A DNA stretch of 64,000 nucleotides from Lepidostoma basale (Eukaryota; Arthropoda; Insecta; Trichoptera; Lepidostomatidae): positions 1 to 64,000 of the forward strand of contig JAHDVF020001509.1 of assembly GCA_022606425.2 (NCBI GenBank). The letters are read 5' to 3'. The position numbers and the translations under genes are program-made. The notes under the pieces were generated by a model. It was not told where the DNA came from and ran no database searches. It was given only the letters and a program-made list of their open reading frames with translations. Below, piece after piece: positions 42,150 through 51,797 of this stretch (within the stretch, counting starts at the first letter, position 1; each line of letters begins with the position of its first letter).

Positions 42150-42690
42150 CCTACTAGCATTATCAATAAATTAAGAACATTAATTTTACAGGTGTCAAAC
42201 AGGGATGTTTAATATCCCCGTGGTTGTTTAATCTATACATGGACAAGCGTACGAAAGAATTAGATGGCATAAACGCTGGTGCGAAAATGAACGACATGTC
42301 CATCAGCTGTTTGCTAAATGCAGACGACGCTGTTTTAATCGCTGACAGCATGGACGATCTACAAGTCCTAGTGTCAACAATGTACGAAGTATGACCTTGT
42401 GATGAAAGTGTCAAAGTCTAATGGTATTTGGTCTTATGGTATTTGAAAAGGAAGAATGTATGACGGATTGTGACATAAGTGCGAACGGTGAGAAATTAGA
42501 GAGAGAAAATTACCGAATTTTTCTACCTGGGAAGCATGTTTACAAGAGATGGAAAAACGGAGAAAGATATCGGAAGAAGGGTTGGAGCTGGAAACAAAAT
42601 AAATGGTGCACTCAAAGTCATTCCATGCTTCGCTTCCATACATAAGGGTCGGTACAAGAACAGTATTGTAACACCAATAAAGAAAAATCC
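42150..42690 (+). mobile_element. RTE-B reverse transcriptase core fragment
   Basis: The only RTE-B piece here that includes the catalytic blocks: GVKQGCLISPWLFNLYMD (finger/palm), then LLNADDAVLIADSMDDLQVL, where the usual YADD is NADD. Continues through EFFYLGSMFT-like sequence, GKTEKDIGRRVGAGNKINGA, with at least two frame breaks. Inactive. Confidence 0.85.
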
Positions 42691-42739
42691 AAGTATAAGA
42701 AAAAACTTACCAATTTAATTTACAAAATTTCAAAAAGGA

Positions 42740-42897
42740 TAAAGTGGCCATAGTTAGATACATATATTATAGTCGCAGAGACGGCAACAGTTAGGTCGAT
42801 TTACTAGGTGGTGGATGGACTACGTCGTTCAATTATTTAGAAAACTATGGTAAAGATTGGTGTCATAACAAACCGATTAGATAGTCAGACATGTACA
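42740..42897 (+). mobile_element. Possible RTE-A-like scrap
   Basis: Phrases like VDLLGGGWTTSFN and YGKDW vaguely follow the RW-DD ... W pattern of RTE ends. Weak. Confidence 0.25.
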
Positions 42898-43275
42898 GTA
42901 TCAATAAGTACCTACTCGTGTATATCTTATGTTTAGGGCTAATCATTCGTTGATTTTGAATTGTTGACAATCCCTGAACCAATAGTCACCTCTCTGGGGT
43001 AAAAAAGCCGAAATAAAGGTGACGCGAGCGAGAGAGAGCTAGCGGTCTCGTGCGGGAGTGAAGGAGGCGGAGACACTATTACACGCACCTGTACTAACGG
43101 CCGCACTTGTACTCGTATTATACAATAACGACATTTTAGTGACTGTCTGCGCACGCGCCAGGCGGGAGTGCGTCTCTACTCTCTAGATAACGGGCTCGCA
43201 CATTGCGTCAGGATGAGTGGAACCAAAATCTGAGGGAAGAGTAATGGCCGCAGATTATTTCAAATGTTCTATATT
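42898..43275. promoter_or_regulatory. GC-rich unique block 42970-43215
   Basis: CpG-containing sequence (gacgcgagcgagagagagct, actaacggccgcac, gcgcacgcgccaggcggg) without repeats or a protein-like frame. gaccaatag-type CCAAT word at 42979-42985. It is a candidate promoter or regulatory block. Confidence 0.35.
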
Positions 43276-43277
43276 CA

Positions 43278-43368
43278 TAATAATAATGTTTTTCACAATG
43301 GAGTTCTGATTTCAACCCTTATGTATGGAAGCGAAGCGTGAACTGGAATAAAAAGACTATGAAAAACT
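43278..43368 (+). mobile_element. RTE-B fragment
   Basis: ttcacaatggagttctgatt and atgtatggaagcgaagcgtg match the VHNGVLVPT and MYGSEAW region. It meets an RTE-B 3' end in opposite orientation at about 43368, forming an inverted junction. Confidence 0.7.
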
Positions 43369-43500
43369 AACCATCACGCCATCTCGCCGAAGGGGTAGGC
43401 AGAAATAATGGACTGCCACACTTAAACCGACGCGGCACTCTATCCTTCTCTTTTCGCCCCCGCGGGAGACGCGGTGTGATGGGTTGCGAACCTCATCGCC
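43369..43500 (-). mobile_element. RTE-B 3' end, variant terminus
   Basis: Contains the standard terminal block on its left and an extra segment (ctcttttcgcccccgcggga, gacgcggtgtgatgggttgc) not found in most RTE-B copies but shared with 53085-53240. The two copies define a distinct subfamily. Confidence 0.7.
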
Positions 43501-43662
43501 AGCAATAGGCATCTCGGATGACGGCAGAATAAATTTGGGACTAAGAGTATGCAGTGCATTCAAAACATTCTCAACGAACGCTGCCCTCGTGCTGGCTAGA
43601 CTAGTGCCCATGGAATTTATGATTTTTGATTCATCATTCTTTACTTATTTATTAATATTATT
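43501..43662. other. Unassigned
   Basis: Moderately GC-rich sequence beyond the shared variant RTE-B segment. May be more of that subfamily, but no second copy is available here to show it. Confidence 0.3.
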
Positions 43663-43664
43663 TA

Positions 43665-43770
43665 TATGTATTTAATATGAATGAAAACTTTGGTTTTCTA
43701 GAAGTTTTATTATATTTCATGCGAACGACATGTTTCACCTTCGTAAGGCCTTATCAAATATCAAAGCGTA
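43665..43770 (-). repeat. H1 repeat
   Basis: gttttctagaagttttatta and gaacgacatgtttcaccttc in reverse H1 order. Confidence 0.65.
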
Positions 43771-43892
43771 GCTGGTTATACCATATACCCGAGCTAGTGG
43801 AGCTGAATAATGTACTTAAGGTAATTGATGTGGCTTTGACATTGTTAACAAATATTGAGGGGCTACACAAAAATCCCAAAATTTGATTGTAT

Positions 43893-44405
43893 TCATCCTT
43901 CTTCTTTGATGGCCCTACGGCCGATCTCGAGCCTTAGCCTCCAGAAAACATTTTTGGCCACTATAAACGCGAGTTTATGGTGCCCCTTGTTATCGCTGTG
44001 TAGAACCGTGTGAGTTGTGATGTCAAACGTCTCGCTGTTCAGCCACCTTGTCTCCTGCTCCCCCATTATTTGCACCTTATACTTCTTCATCTCTGCAGTC
44101 AGCTCTCTAAGAGCTCCACTTCTACACAGCGTTCTAACATCCCAAGTACCAATTCGTATGTCCATATTTCGTTTGCCAGGCAAAAGCGGAGGCTCCGCGT
44201 CTGGTTTCGTAATCATTGCTTTTTATGGGGAGAAGTTATTAGCATCTCGCACAAACCCCTACCAGGAGGGCCAGGGTTTTTCTGTTGGGGATTTTCTACC
44301 CTTGTTCCGGTTTTTCCATTCACCCTCTCATATCTGCTGCTGATGGTATTGCCAGTGGCCACATTGCCCGGGGCTCGCGGGGCCTAAGAGACCACTCGTG
44401 GACGC
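43893..44405 (-). mobile_element. RTE-like element 5' end: 5' UTR and endonuclease start
   Basis: Minus strand: MDIRIGTWDVRTLCRSGALR, ELTAEMKKYKVQIMGEQETR and W, then LHSDNKGHHKLAFIVAKNVF. The pattern NxGTWNVRTL...QETRW is the N-terminal start of the apurinic-type endonuclease of RTE-like elements. Residue N is D here (TWD). About 180 bp of GC-rich 5' UTR lies upstream (to the right), with gaagttattagcatctcgca and ccccgcgagccccgg. Truncated after about 100 residues. Confidence 0.8.
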
Positions 44406-44439
44406 TAAGCGTAGGACTTTTGGTAGTGTTGCTGATGGA

Positions 44440-45025
44440 ATGCAACTGAGAGATCCAGAATTTTCAAATGTTGCACCGCAATAACGGAGAAGACAAAAAG
44501 AGATAATAGACAGACCACGCTGGCGGAATGGCAGAATAAGTGGAATTAGGCATCCAGCGGAAGATGGACATATCGCCTGATAAAGGAGATCGAGCCCTGG
44601 CTTGCTAAAAAGTTTGGAGAAATAAGCATCAGGATAACCCAATGCATGACAGGCCACGTGGTCAAATACAGAAGCCCTCGGCAGAGAGAAGTATTTACTG
44701 TGAGGCGGAGACGGATGAACCTGAGCACACCTTGTTTGTGTGTGATAGATGGGGGCAAAAGCTAGAAGCCCTGCAATAACGGGTTGCTTCGACGCAGACT
44801 TAATGGTCAAATCCATGCTGCAATCCCAAGAGTTGTGGAGGAAGATGCGAGGCTTCATGGAAGAGATAATGCCCCGGAAGGAAAAATACGAGATGCGGCT
44901 ACAACAACTGGGGTAAATGAAAACAATTTTGCAGCCCTGGGTAGACCGTTAGGTAGGAACCAGGGTGTAAAAGAAGGATCTTTCACTGGTAGGAGTCCGG
45001 TACTACCCAATCTGAAGGACTAAGT
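44440..45025 (+). mobile_element. R1-like non-LTR element ORF2 C-terminal fragment
   Basis: RPRWRNGRISGIRHPAEDG, then CEAETDEPEHTLFVCDRWGQ. The C-x-E...EHTLFVC block (CCHC-like) is characteristic of the end of R1/I-clade ORF2. Later MLRRRLNGQIHAAIPRVVEE and a frame to a stop at 45021. Several frame breaks earlier. Confidence 0.7.
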
Positions 45026-45049
45026 GTCCATGACGGATTTACCCTCCAC

Positions 45050-45200
45050 AAAAAAATTGAATAAATAGACAAATGCAATGCAGATCTGATTCCAACCCTT
45101 GTGTATGGAAGTAAAGCACAAGAAGGAGAACAAGAACAAGAAGGAGAAGAGCAGAATAAATACGGCTGAGATGATATCTCTTAGGTCTCTAAGATGAGAT
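45050..45200 (+). mobile_element. RTE-B fragment
   Basis: tccaacccttgtgtatggaa (VPTLVYGS) and gagatgatatctcttaggtc (EMISLRS) flank an AAG/GAACAA expansion. Confidence 0.6.
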
Positions 45201-45329
45201 AGAGATGGTAAGTTCATTTTTATGATCTACTATCGGTAACAAATCTATTTTAAATGAGACTTTCTGCATATAAAAAAACTATGTTAATTAATTTCATGGT
45301 AAAAATTCATATCTATCTAGAATCTAGAT

Positions 45330-45418
45330 AGGTGTCCCAGGATAGAGTAGTGTGGCGGTCCATTCTCTCTGCCTACCCCTACGGGGAAATGGCATGATGG
45401 TTTGTTTGTTTGTAAGTC
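45330..45418 (+). mobile_element. RTE-B 3' terminal fragment
   Basis: ggatagagtagtgtggcggt, ctgcctacccctacggggaa and a GTTT-repeat tail. Confidence 0.75.
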
Positions 45419-46068
45419 AGGTGTTATTTTTTAATGAGTGGCAAATATGAGTAAAGTCTCCGCTCCGATAGCATCACACAGGAGCTGTTCCAGCCCGTGA
45501 CACGCGATACCCATCTCCATTCGCTGCAACATGTTTTTATAAATAATATCTCCAAATCTCTTTTTTTATACTCCATCCTTCACAATTCTCGAAAAAAGGG
45601 TAAAACTGTAAATCAATCTTCCTGCTGTCATCGCCGAATCGCAAAGGAAAAAATAAAGGTTTAAAATCGGCCATAATAACCGAAAAAATCTCAAATGACA
45701 AACAAATCAGAAATAACAAAAGCTATTTCCTCGAAACGTCAATTTGACGTAGAGGAAGTAAAGACTAACATAGAAGAATTAATCGATTCGAATAAAAAAC
45801 GAATTGCGGAGACAAAAAAACAATAGAGCACTCGTGTAGGTACCTACCTGCGGAGGTTTTGCTAAATTATTATCTTATTATGGACGTAATCTGTGGTGAT
45901 TTGCCTTCGCGGAGGGAGGTCCTTCGCGGATCCTTATTATACTATCAAATTTCATCCACTGAAGATTTTTTAAATAATCTTTAAGGTACAAGAGTATATC
46001 GTCTTAAACTTGTGTTCTGCCATACTTATTGTAAAATTAAAACATGCACATTTTTAAATACACTTATG
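45419..46068. other. No gene seen
   Basis: Mostly AT-rich and non-repetitive. A small GC-richer part at 45440-45530 is unique. Confidence 0.4.
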
Positions 46069-46069
46069 A

Positions 46070-46562
46070 CTAACTAACAATCACGCTGTTTCTCGGAAGG
46101 GTAGGAAGAGGGGATGTACCGCCACACTGTTCTATCCTGTCACAACTATTATGCCTCTTTAATATTAATTCATAGTGACGCGCACGCTCGTCAATTGTTC
46201 CGACTTAGAACATGGCCACCTTTTAGTAATTAATTAATTTGATCATGACATGTCAACCTTGACTTTTCTTAACTATTTATTCCATTCACATTATTTGTAA
46301 ATATATTTTTAACCATTCTTCCCTCATCCAATCATTCCATATGTCCAAATCATCTTTGTAACATTTTATTAATTTTATTTACTTCTGTTCGGTATTCAAT
46401 CATTTATTGTTTTCCTGCAAATTCTTCTTAGTGATCTCATTTCTACGTCATTTATCCTACTTTTTTTTATCCTTCTTCTGCCAAATCCAAGCTTCACTTT
46501 CATATCTTAGTGTTCGAATAAGAACCCCATTCAACGTCATTTCAAAATGTATTCTTTATTTA
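46070..46562 (-). mobile_element. RTE-B, longer but worn copy
   Basis: From the 3' block (gtttctcggaaggg) through the RPRKTWHD, HMER and MRSL regions to the MYGSEAWIW/VRTLI region on the right. Frames are broken throughout. Confidence 0.75.
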
Positions 46563-47162
46563 AAGAGAAATACTATCGCGAATGTTTTAAATCCATGGAA
46601 TTAGAATATTTTATACAATCTCGAATGTGAGCAGAAATAAAAGTTAAAATAAACTAATTTATTTATTTTAAATAAACTTCGATGGTGTAACATAATGAAA
46701 AAACATCTTTATAGAAGACGTGACGTAAATCTTGAAAAGACGACGGTACAATAGGGCCCTTAATATTAAAAACAATATTAAAAAACATAAAAGCGAATAT
46801 GATGAAACCACCCAAAAGTGGAATAATTTGTATAGAAACATCGCCCTGCCCGTCAAGTGGATGCCACTCTGTCCACATTGTCTATGGAATAGTTATTTTT
46901 GAACTTGGAATCCCACGGCGAGGCGCGAACCTTTTCATAACCTCAAATAATTCTAATTTGGACACAATGGACGTCATGCGCGCGCAGAAATAATCGGCAC
47001 AAGAAGGCCGCTCGCCTCCGCTGGGAGCGCGCCGCCAGAAGATTGGAGCGAACTCCGCGAGTGGTGTCTTATTAATATGCGCTCTACTTAGGTACTACTA
47101 CTTAGGGACGTTACCGATTCAATAATGAGCCTTTTTTTATCACGGCAGGTAGTGTTATACCT
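46563..47162. other. No gene; unique GC-richer part 46840-47060
   Basis: The part with cacggcgaggcgcgaacctt and ggccgctcgcctccgctggg is single-copy in the window and could be regulatory. No protein-like frame. Confidence 0.35.
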
Positions 47163-47164
47163 TC

Positions 47165-47427
47165 ATGCCCGATTGGTAGGTACATTGACTGCCACCCCGA
47201 ATGTCCCGGGTTCGATTTCCGACAGTGGCAGTGTGGTTGTCACAATGTGTTTAGTTTGGTGCAGAATTCACGTGACAATAACGTGATAGATAAATAGCGA
47301 TAGATAGACCTATAACATGCCACGAGAATTAATATGATAGCTATACATACCCAATACATCGATTTGGCTTGCGCTGTAATGATGTAAAGAGCAATTCAAC
47401 AAATTAATAATAATAATAATATATTCA
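47165..47427 (+). repeat. SINE, AAT-tailed, nearly complete
   Basis: A-box region cccgattggtaggtac, B box gggttcgatttccgacagtg (near 47208-47227), tttggtgcagaattcacgtg, gcttgcgctgtaatgatgta and an AAT tail. It ends exactly where the Jockey-like element begins. Confidence 0.8.
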
Positions 47428-48315
47428 AATCAAATCAAATCAGTTTATTTCATCAACAGACATTACAAAAATTATTTTTAAGGCATCTATTGAGAACAGG
47501 TAAAATAATATATTATATATAGTATACTACCAGAAACGCATAAGAGATGGTTCAACATTAGGAAGACAGGATACTCTCCAGAATTAAGAGTATTTGCCTT
47601 CTGAACGTACTTTCACTAACATGAAAGACGTCGATCTCCGAGGAGACCGCGTTCAGCAGACTAATTGCTCTTCTCACCGGTGTCACCAGAGGCAGATTGG
47701 TTCTGGCGGCCGGAAGGTAAAACAATCTGTGCTGTCGCTGTCGGAGATATCTATCGGGGACAAAAAGCCGAACACCCTCCAGTATGGCCGAGTTCTCGAA
47801 GTATCCCCTAATTAATCTAAAGAAATGGATAATTAGATGTCCATCTCTTCGAAGCTGTAGAGAATTGGTTCCGAGCATTCCCAAAAGAAATGCCGTGGGA
47901 TAGAGCCAAGGATAGCTACCATACTCCCTCATGTAGAGATACCTCAGAAATTTTTTCTGAACCCTCTCCAGCATAATGGAATATATCGCCTCGTGAGGAC
48001 TCCATATCACAGAACCACTTTCGAGTCTGCTCCGAACCAATGCGTTGTATAGGACTCTGAGCACATTGGGATCCCTGAAAACTCTGCCGGTCCGGACGAT
48101 GAAGCCCAACATCTTCAGTGCAGTGCCACAAATCCTCTCAACATGCGCACGAAAAGTCAGCCTACTCTCATAGATGATCCCGAGATCTCTCATCGTAGAT
48201 ACATGTGCTAGTTGCGGGTTGTTCATTGTGTATCTATAATACACAGTTCTCAATGCTCTAGTAAAAGATAGCATAACGCATTTAGAGACATTGAATTGAA
48301 TATTAACATCGCATA
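47428..48315 (-). mobile_element. Jockey-like reverse transcriptase, C-terminal 239 residues
   Basis: An uninterrupted minus frame: MRDLGIIYESRLTFRAHVER, ALKMLGFIVRTGRVFRDPN, LVRSRLESGSVIWSPHEAI, MLERVQKKFLRYLY, ending RRQILLILESILSS. The LGIxxDxxLxFxxHI, ALKxLGFIxR, LVRSxLExxSVxW, IExVQKKFLRY series is the Jockey/CR1-type region C-terminal to the catalytic domain. The 5' side breaks off after FNVSKCVMLSF, so it is 5'-truncated, but it has no stops, suggesting a relatively recent insertion. Its 3' UTR is about 130 bp with caaat repeats. Confidence 0.88.
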
Positions 48316-48344
48316 AATAGCAAACGATAAAATACTATTGTTCA

Positions 48345-48452
48345 AATATATATTTTTACAATTAATACGAATGATAACTTCTGCTATCTAGAAGTTTTAT
48401 TATATTTGATGACATGATTTGCCTGTCTAGGACATTATCAAATGTTATACAT
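48345..48452 (-). repeat. H1 repeat
   Basis: cgaatgataacttctgctat, ctagaagttttattatattt, tgacatgatttgcctgtcta. Stem II letters are kept, GAAA is changed. Confidence 0.6.
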
Positions 48453-48554
48453 TAGAAAATAATCGCCGGTCTAAGCTATTAACAAATGTTACATTATATT
48501 ACGAGTATACATAGAACAATAAACATTAGACATTTGATAATGCCTTAAACTCTC

Positions 48555-48650
48555 TTCTATACACACCATAAGTTTGTGTTGCGGATTCATATTTGAACAA
48601 TTTTTTTTGAAACACAATAAAAAAAATATTGTTCAATAAAAATGTCACTC
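48555..48650. repeat. H9 arm remnant
   Basis: taagtttgtgttgcggattc and atatttgaacaa match the outer arm of the H9 pairs. The motif itself is absent. Confidence 0.4.
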
Positions 48651-49164
48651 GTTTTTTCTCCAAACCTTTTCCTTTCCGACAGCCGTACACGGCACGCGCG
48701 ACTCAAACCGAGAAGCAAACGAAATAAACGTCCTCGGATACTCTTGATTTGATATTTTGATATTTTTTTTATTTATCCACCTCAATTAACCGTTTTGTGA
48801 GCACTGTAAAATGATAAATGCCCAATCCAAGTAGCCAATTTTTGTAATTAGTGAACCAAAATACACATAATATTATAAGTATATCTTACGATTTGATTTA
48901 TTTTGATCCAGCACGTGAAGCAGGGGCAGCTCTTTGCGGTTAGCGTAAATATTTTAACAAGGCCTACCCACGGAGACGTTTACCTAGACATATTTTTATT
49001 ATAATATTTTATATTCGTGAGGTTACTGGTTAGGGAATTCGAAATTCAGCAGCCATCGCAAATTATATCTATGAGGCGTATTTTAACAAATAAAGTGTGA
49101 CAATCAATCCCCCTTGTCAGGCAATCTTACATGTTATGATAGAGAAATCTTATAATACAAACTA
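48651..49164. other. No gene seen
   Basis: AT-rich apart from 48680-48730. No recognised element. Confidence 0.45.
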
Positions 49165-49262
49165 ATATTTACATTACAGCTCAAGGAAGCTAATCTATCG
49201 CCATTTTATTGTCACATAAAATCTACACCAGACCAAATACTCATTTATGTATTAATATATTA
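49165..49262 (-). repeat. SINE fragment
   Basis: gctaatctatcgccatttta and tctacaccagaccaaata are the SINE body in reverse. Ends are missing. Confidence 0.6.
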
Positions 49263-49299
49263 TTGTGACCTTCAAATATATATTTTTAGATTGATTAGC

Positions 49300-49485
49300 T
49301 TATGGCGTTAACACTGTTGAATTTTATTTTATAATGCCGTTTTTTTATGAATGACGAATTTATATCATTCTCCCGATGATGAAGTTGTAAAGTCTTCGAA
49401 ACATGCCGAGAAAAATATACTTAAAAATGGAAAAAACAGTGTTTTAATTCATAAAAAAATTCGCTTCGAATATTAATATACAACA
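49300..49485 (+). repeat. H7 element, single motif
   Basis: ATGATGA (49376-49382), AAG...CTT pairing, GAAA, CATG, CC. Followed by aaaatggaaaaaacagtgtt and the ttaattcat end. Terminal module gcgttaacactgttgaattt on the left. Confidence 0.6.
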
Positions 49486-49487
49486 AC

Positions 49488-49822
49488 AACAACAAACCAT
49501 CACGCCGTTTTCCCGCAGGGGCAGGCAGAGAGAATGGACCGTCACACTACTCTATCCTGACATACCTCTCTAGATTCCTCCACATTCATACAGCGTCACG
49601 TCTATTCTTCCAGCTTCTAACATGACCAACCTTTAAAATTTGGATCATTTGGCCAAGCCATGTTTTCCTCGGTCTACCTCGACTCCGTACACCATTTACA
49701 TCGTTAAGGTATACTTTTTTAACCATTATTTCTTCACCCATGCGCTCCATATGTCCGAACCAACGCAGCGAACCTTTCATAATTTTGTTCATAATACCTT
49801 CTTTCGCTTCACATTCCTTCTA
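49488..49822 (-). mobile_element. RTE-B 3' end
   Basis: MNKIMKGSLRWFGHMERMGE, VRSRGRPRKTWLGQMIQILK, VGHVRSWKNRRDAV, then a stop and the 3' block with an AAC-repeat tail. Confidence 0.85.
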
Positions 49823-50190
49823 AATATATTAATATAATATTTGATATTGTATAGGTACTCGTCGGCGCAAGTAAATTAACCCGAGAGAAATATTTCTTCT
49901 TTATTCGTTTGAAATTTCTATAATTAAAAACAGATTTTTTCTCGCTTGTAAACAGACTGTTCAAATAATCACACCCCCCTCCACCTCCTCTAACAAGCCG
50001 GTAGCTGTTATCGAGAAGGTAACAATTAGGCGCTTGTCTCAGGCGCCCGGCATGACACCGCAGGCTATAATCTCCACTTTAAAAATCACATATTCGGCGT
50101 AAAACAAACAGCCAAGTACTTGAGCTAGTGGCGTAGCCGTGTTAAAGTCGATACGTTGTTTTAAAATTTGTGAAAAATTAATATAGTGCT
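49823..50190. other. No gene; unique GC-richer part 49960-50080
   Basis: ccggtagctgttatcgagaa and aggcgcccggcatgacaccg are not repeated. No frame. Confidence 0.35.
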
Positions 50191-50194
50191 ATCT

Positions 50195-50822
50195 CTCTAT
50201 CGCTCCCCGATGGCGCTACAGCCCAAATAAGTTGTGCCTCCAATTCCGCCTGTCCTCTGCCACCGTCTTCCAATTAGCCACCTGAAGTAGCTGCTTAGCA
50301 TTCTTCCCGACCTCATCCTCCCATCTCAACCAGGGTCTTCCCACTCATCTCTTTCCACCTGGTTGTCCATTCATTATTATTTTAGGAAACCGTGAGTCTG
50401 GCATCCTCTGTACATGCCCAGCCCATTTCAATTTCAGTAGTCTCATGTGTGCTGAGATGGTAGGGGCCTTGAACATTGTGTTCACTTCTTCATTGTTTCT
50501 GATGCGCCATTGATTATTTCTCTCATGAATCCACAGATTCGTCGCAATATTTGTCATTCGAATTTGTCCAGCATTTCAGTCTTCACCGTCAGTGTTAGCG
50601 CCTCACACCCATATGCCAAGTTTTGTTTTTCTATGGACACTACATGATTTAAACACTAGAATTAGAGAGAAGTATATTTTATTGGCTGCAGTTATTCGTC
50701 TTCTGATTTCTGCTGGCTCTTCATTATTTTCGGTTAGAATGGAACCCAGGTAGGTGAATTGGTTGACTACTTCGAAGGAGTAGCAATCTTTGTACTGGAC
50801 ACTGCCATTTTCTCTTTAAGTT
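50195..50822 (-). mobile_element. RTE-G C-terminal region
   Basis: Minus strand: YGCEALTLTVKTEMLD, then NQWRIRNNEEVNTMFKAPTI, LLKLKWAGHVQRMPDSRFPK, GRPWLRWEDEVGKNAKQLLQ and VANWKTVAEDRRNW. It extends from the YG-EA block to the element end. Several stops. Confidence 0.8.
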
Positions 50823-50849
50823 GGGTTTCTGCTCATGGACAATAATTCT

Positions 50850-51100
50850 TAAACAACAAAAAATAATCTACAGATCTGAGGATAGGATCCTAAGAATAAA
50901 TCTGAAACCCAAACCTGGTATTGCAGCGGGAACTTAGAAGCGTTCGTGTATTTGCAATAGTCTGCCCATCAGCTTGGAACAATCTCCCTTCATACCCAAG
51001 GTACATAAATGATCTGACAGATTTCAGGTCTAAGCTGAAAACCCATATTTTTTACAATTTAAACCCATTTTGTATATTTGTTTTATGATATTATTTTCTA
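50850..51100 (+). mobile_element. CR1/L2-like C-terminal fragment
   Basis: VRVFAIVCPSAWNNLPSYPR, then YINDLTDFRSKLKTHIFYNL: the WNxLP...FKxxLKxHLF end of CR1/L2-type proteins. Confidence 0.7.
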
Positions 51101-51204
51101 AGATAGATGCAGCGTTTATATTTGGATTTTTAGATTTAAAACACGTGTCAATGAGGTGATTAAATCACGAAAACGGCGCTTTTAATGGTACCATTTTATT
51201 ATTA

Positions 51205-51412
51205 TAGGAGTAACCAAAAGTAGCTCTTATAACGAGTAGAGTGAGAGCTGGTCGCCTAGCGTGGATTGGGCACGTATGCCCAGCTGGAGCAAGATCTCTA
51301 GAAAGCGCTACTGGATAATGTTCTGGCTGATCCGGCTAGGTTGGGATCAACAGGCGCAGGTTTGAGGAGCTTGGAATAAAATCAGCAAAGAGGCTAAGAG
51401 TTGTACAGCCAT
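51205..51412 (+). mobile_element. RTE-like fragment
   Basis: TSRVRAGRLAWIGHVCPAGA, then RFEELGIKSAKRLRVV. WIGHV marks the RTE-type post-RT region. The group is not assigned. Confidence 0.5.
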
Positions 51413-51795
51413 ATGAATACTATTCATAACTTGGTGTATAGTGTATAGTAAGCGGTGTGTCAGTGGAGAGGGCCGCTGTTAATACTCGGATGGCGTGCCG
51501 GACCAGCCCGTCTGAACGACTTTATTAGAGCAAACACTTGACGCGGAACGTGTGTAAAGCTTCTTGGCTTAACTTTCCGTTTAGCTGATGGACATTTAAG
51601 TAACATACACGTAATGTTATCGCGCCTCCGCATGAATATCTCGCGATTAAAGGCGTCTTGATTATATGAACATTTAATACAATAACACAGACAATCAATC
51701 TTTTAACGAGAATGGCATTTATCAAGGATCAACCCTATATTGTGAACTTCAAACATTTTCAGTCGATATGTAATGATTTTTGCTAAGCAAAAATA
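51413..51795. other. No gene seen
   Basis: Unique sequence of mixed composition up to the mariner target site. Confidence 0.4.
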
Positions 51796-51797
51796 TA

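Noticed and set aside
43893..44216. Host endonuclease gene
   Set aside because: The endonuclease start is preceded by an RTE-type 5' UTR and truncated after about 100 residues, so it is a retroelement piece.
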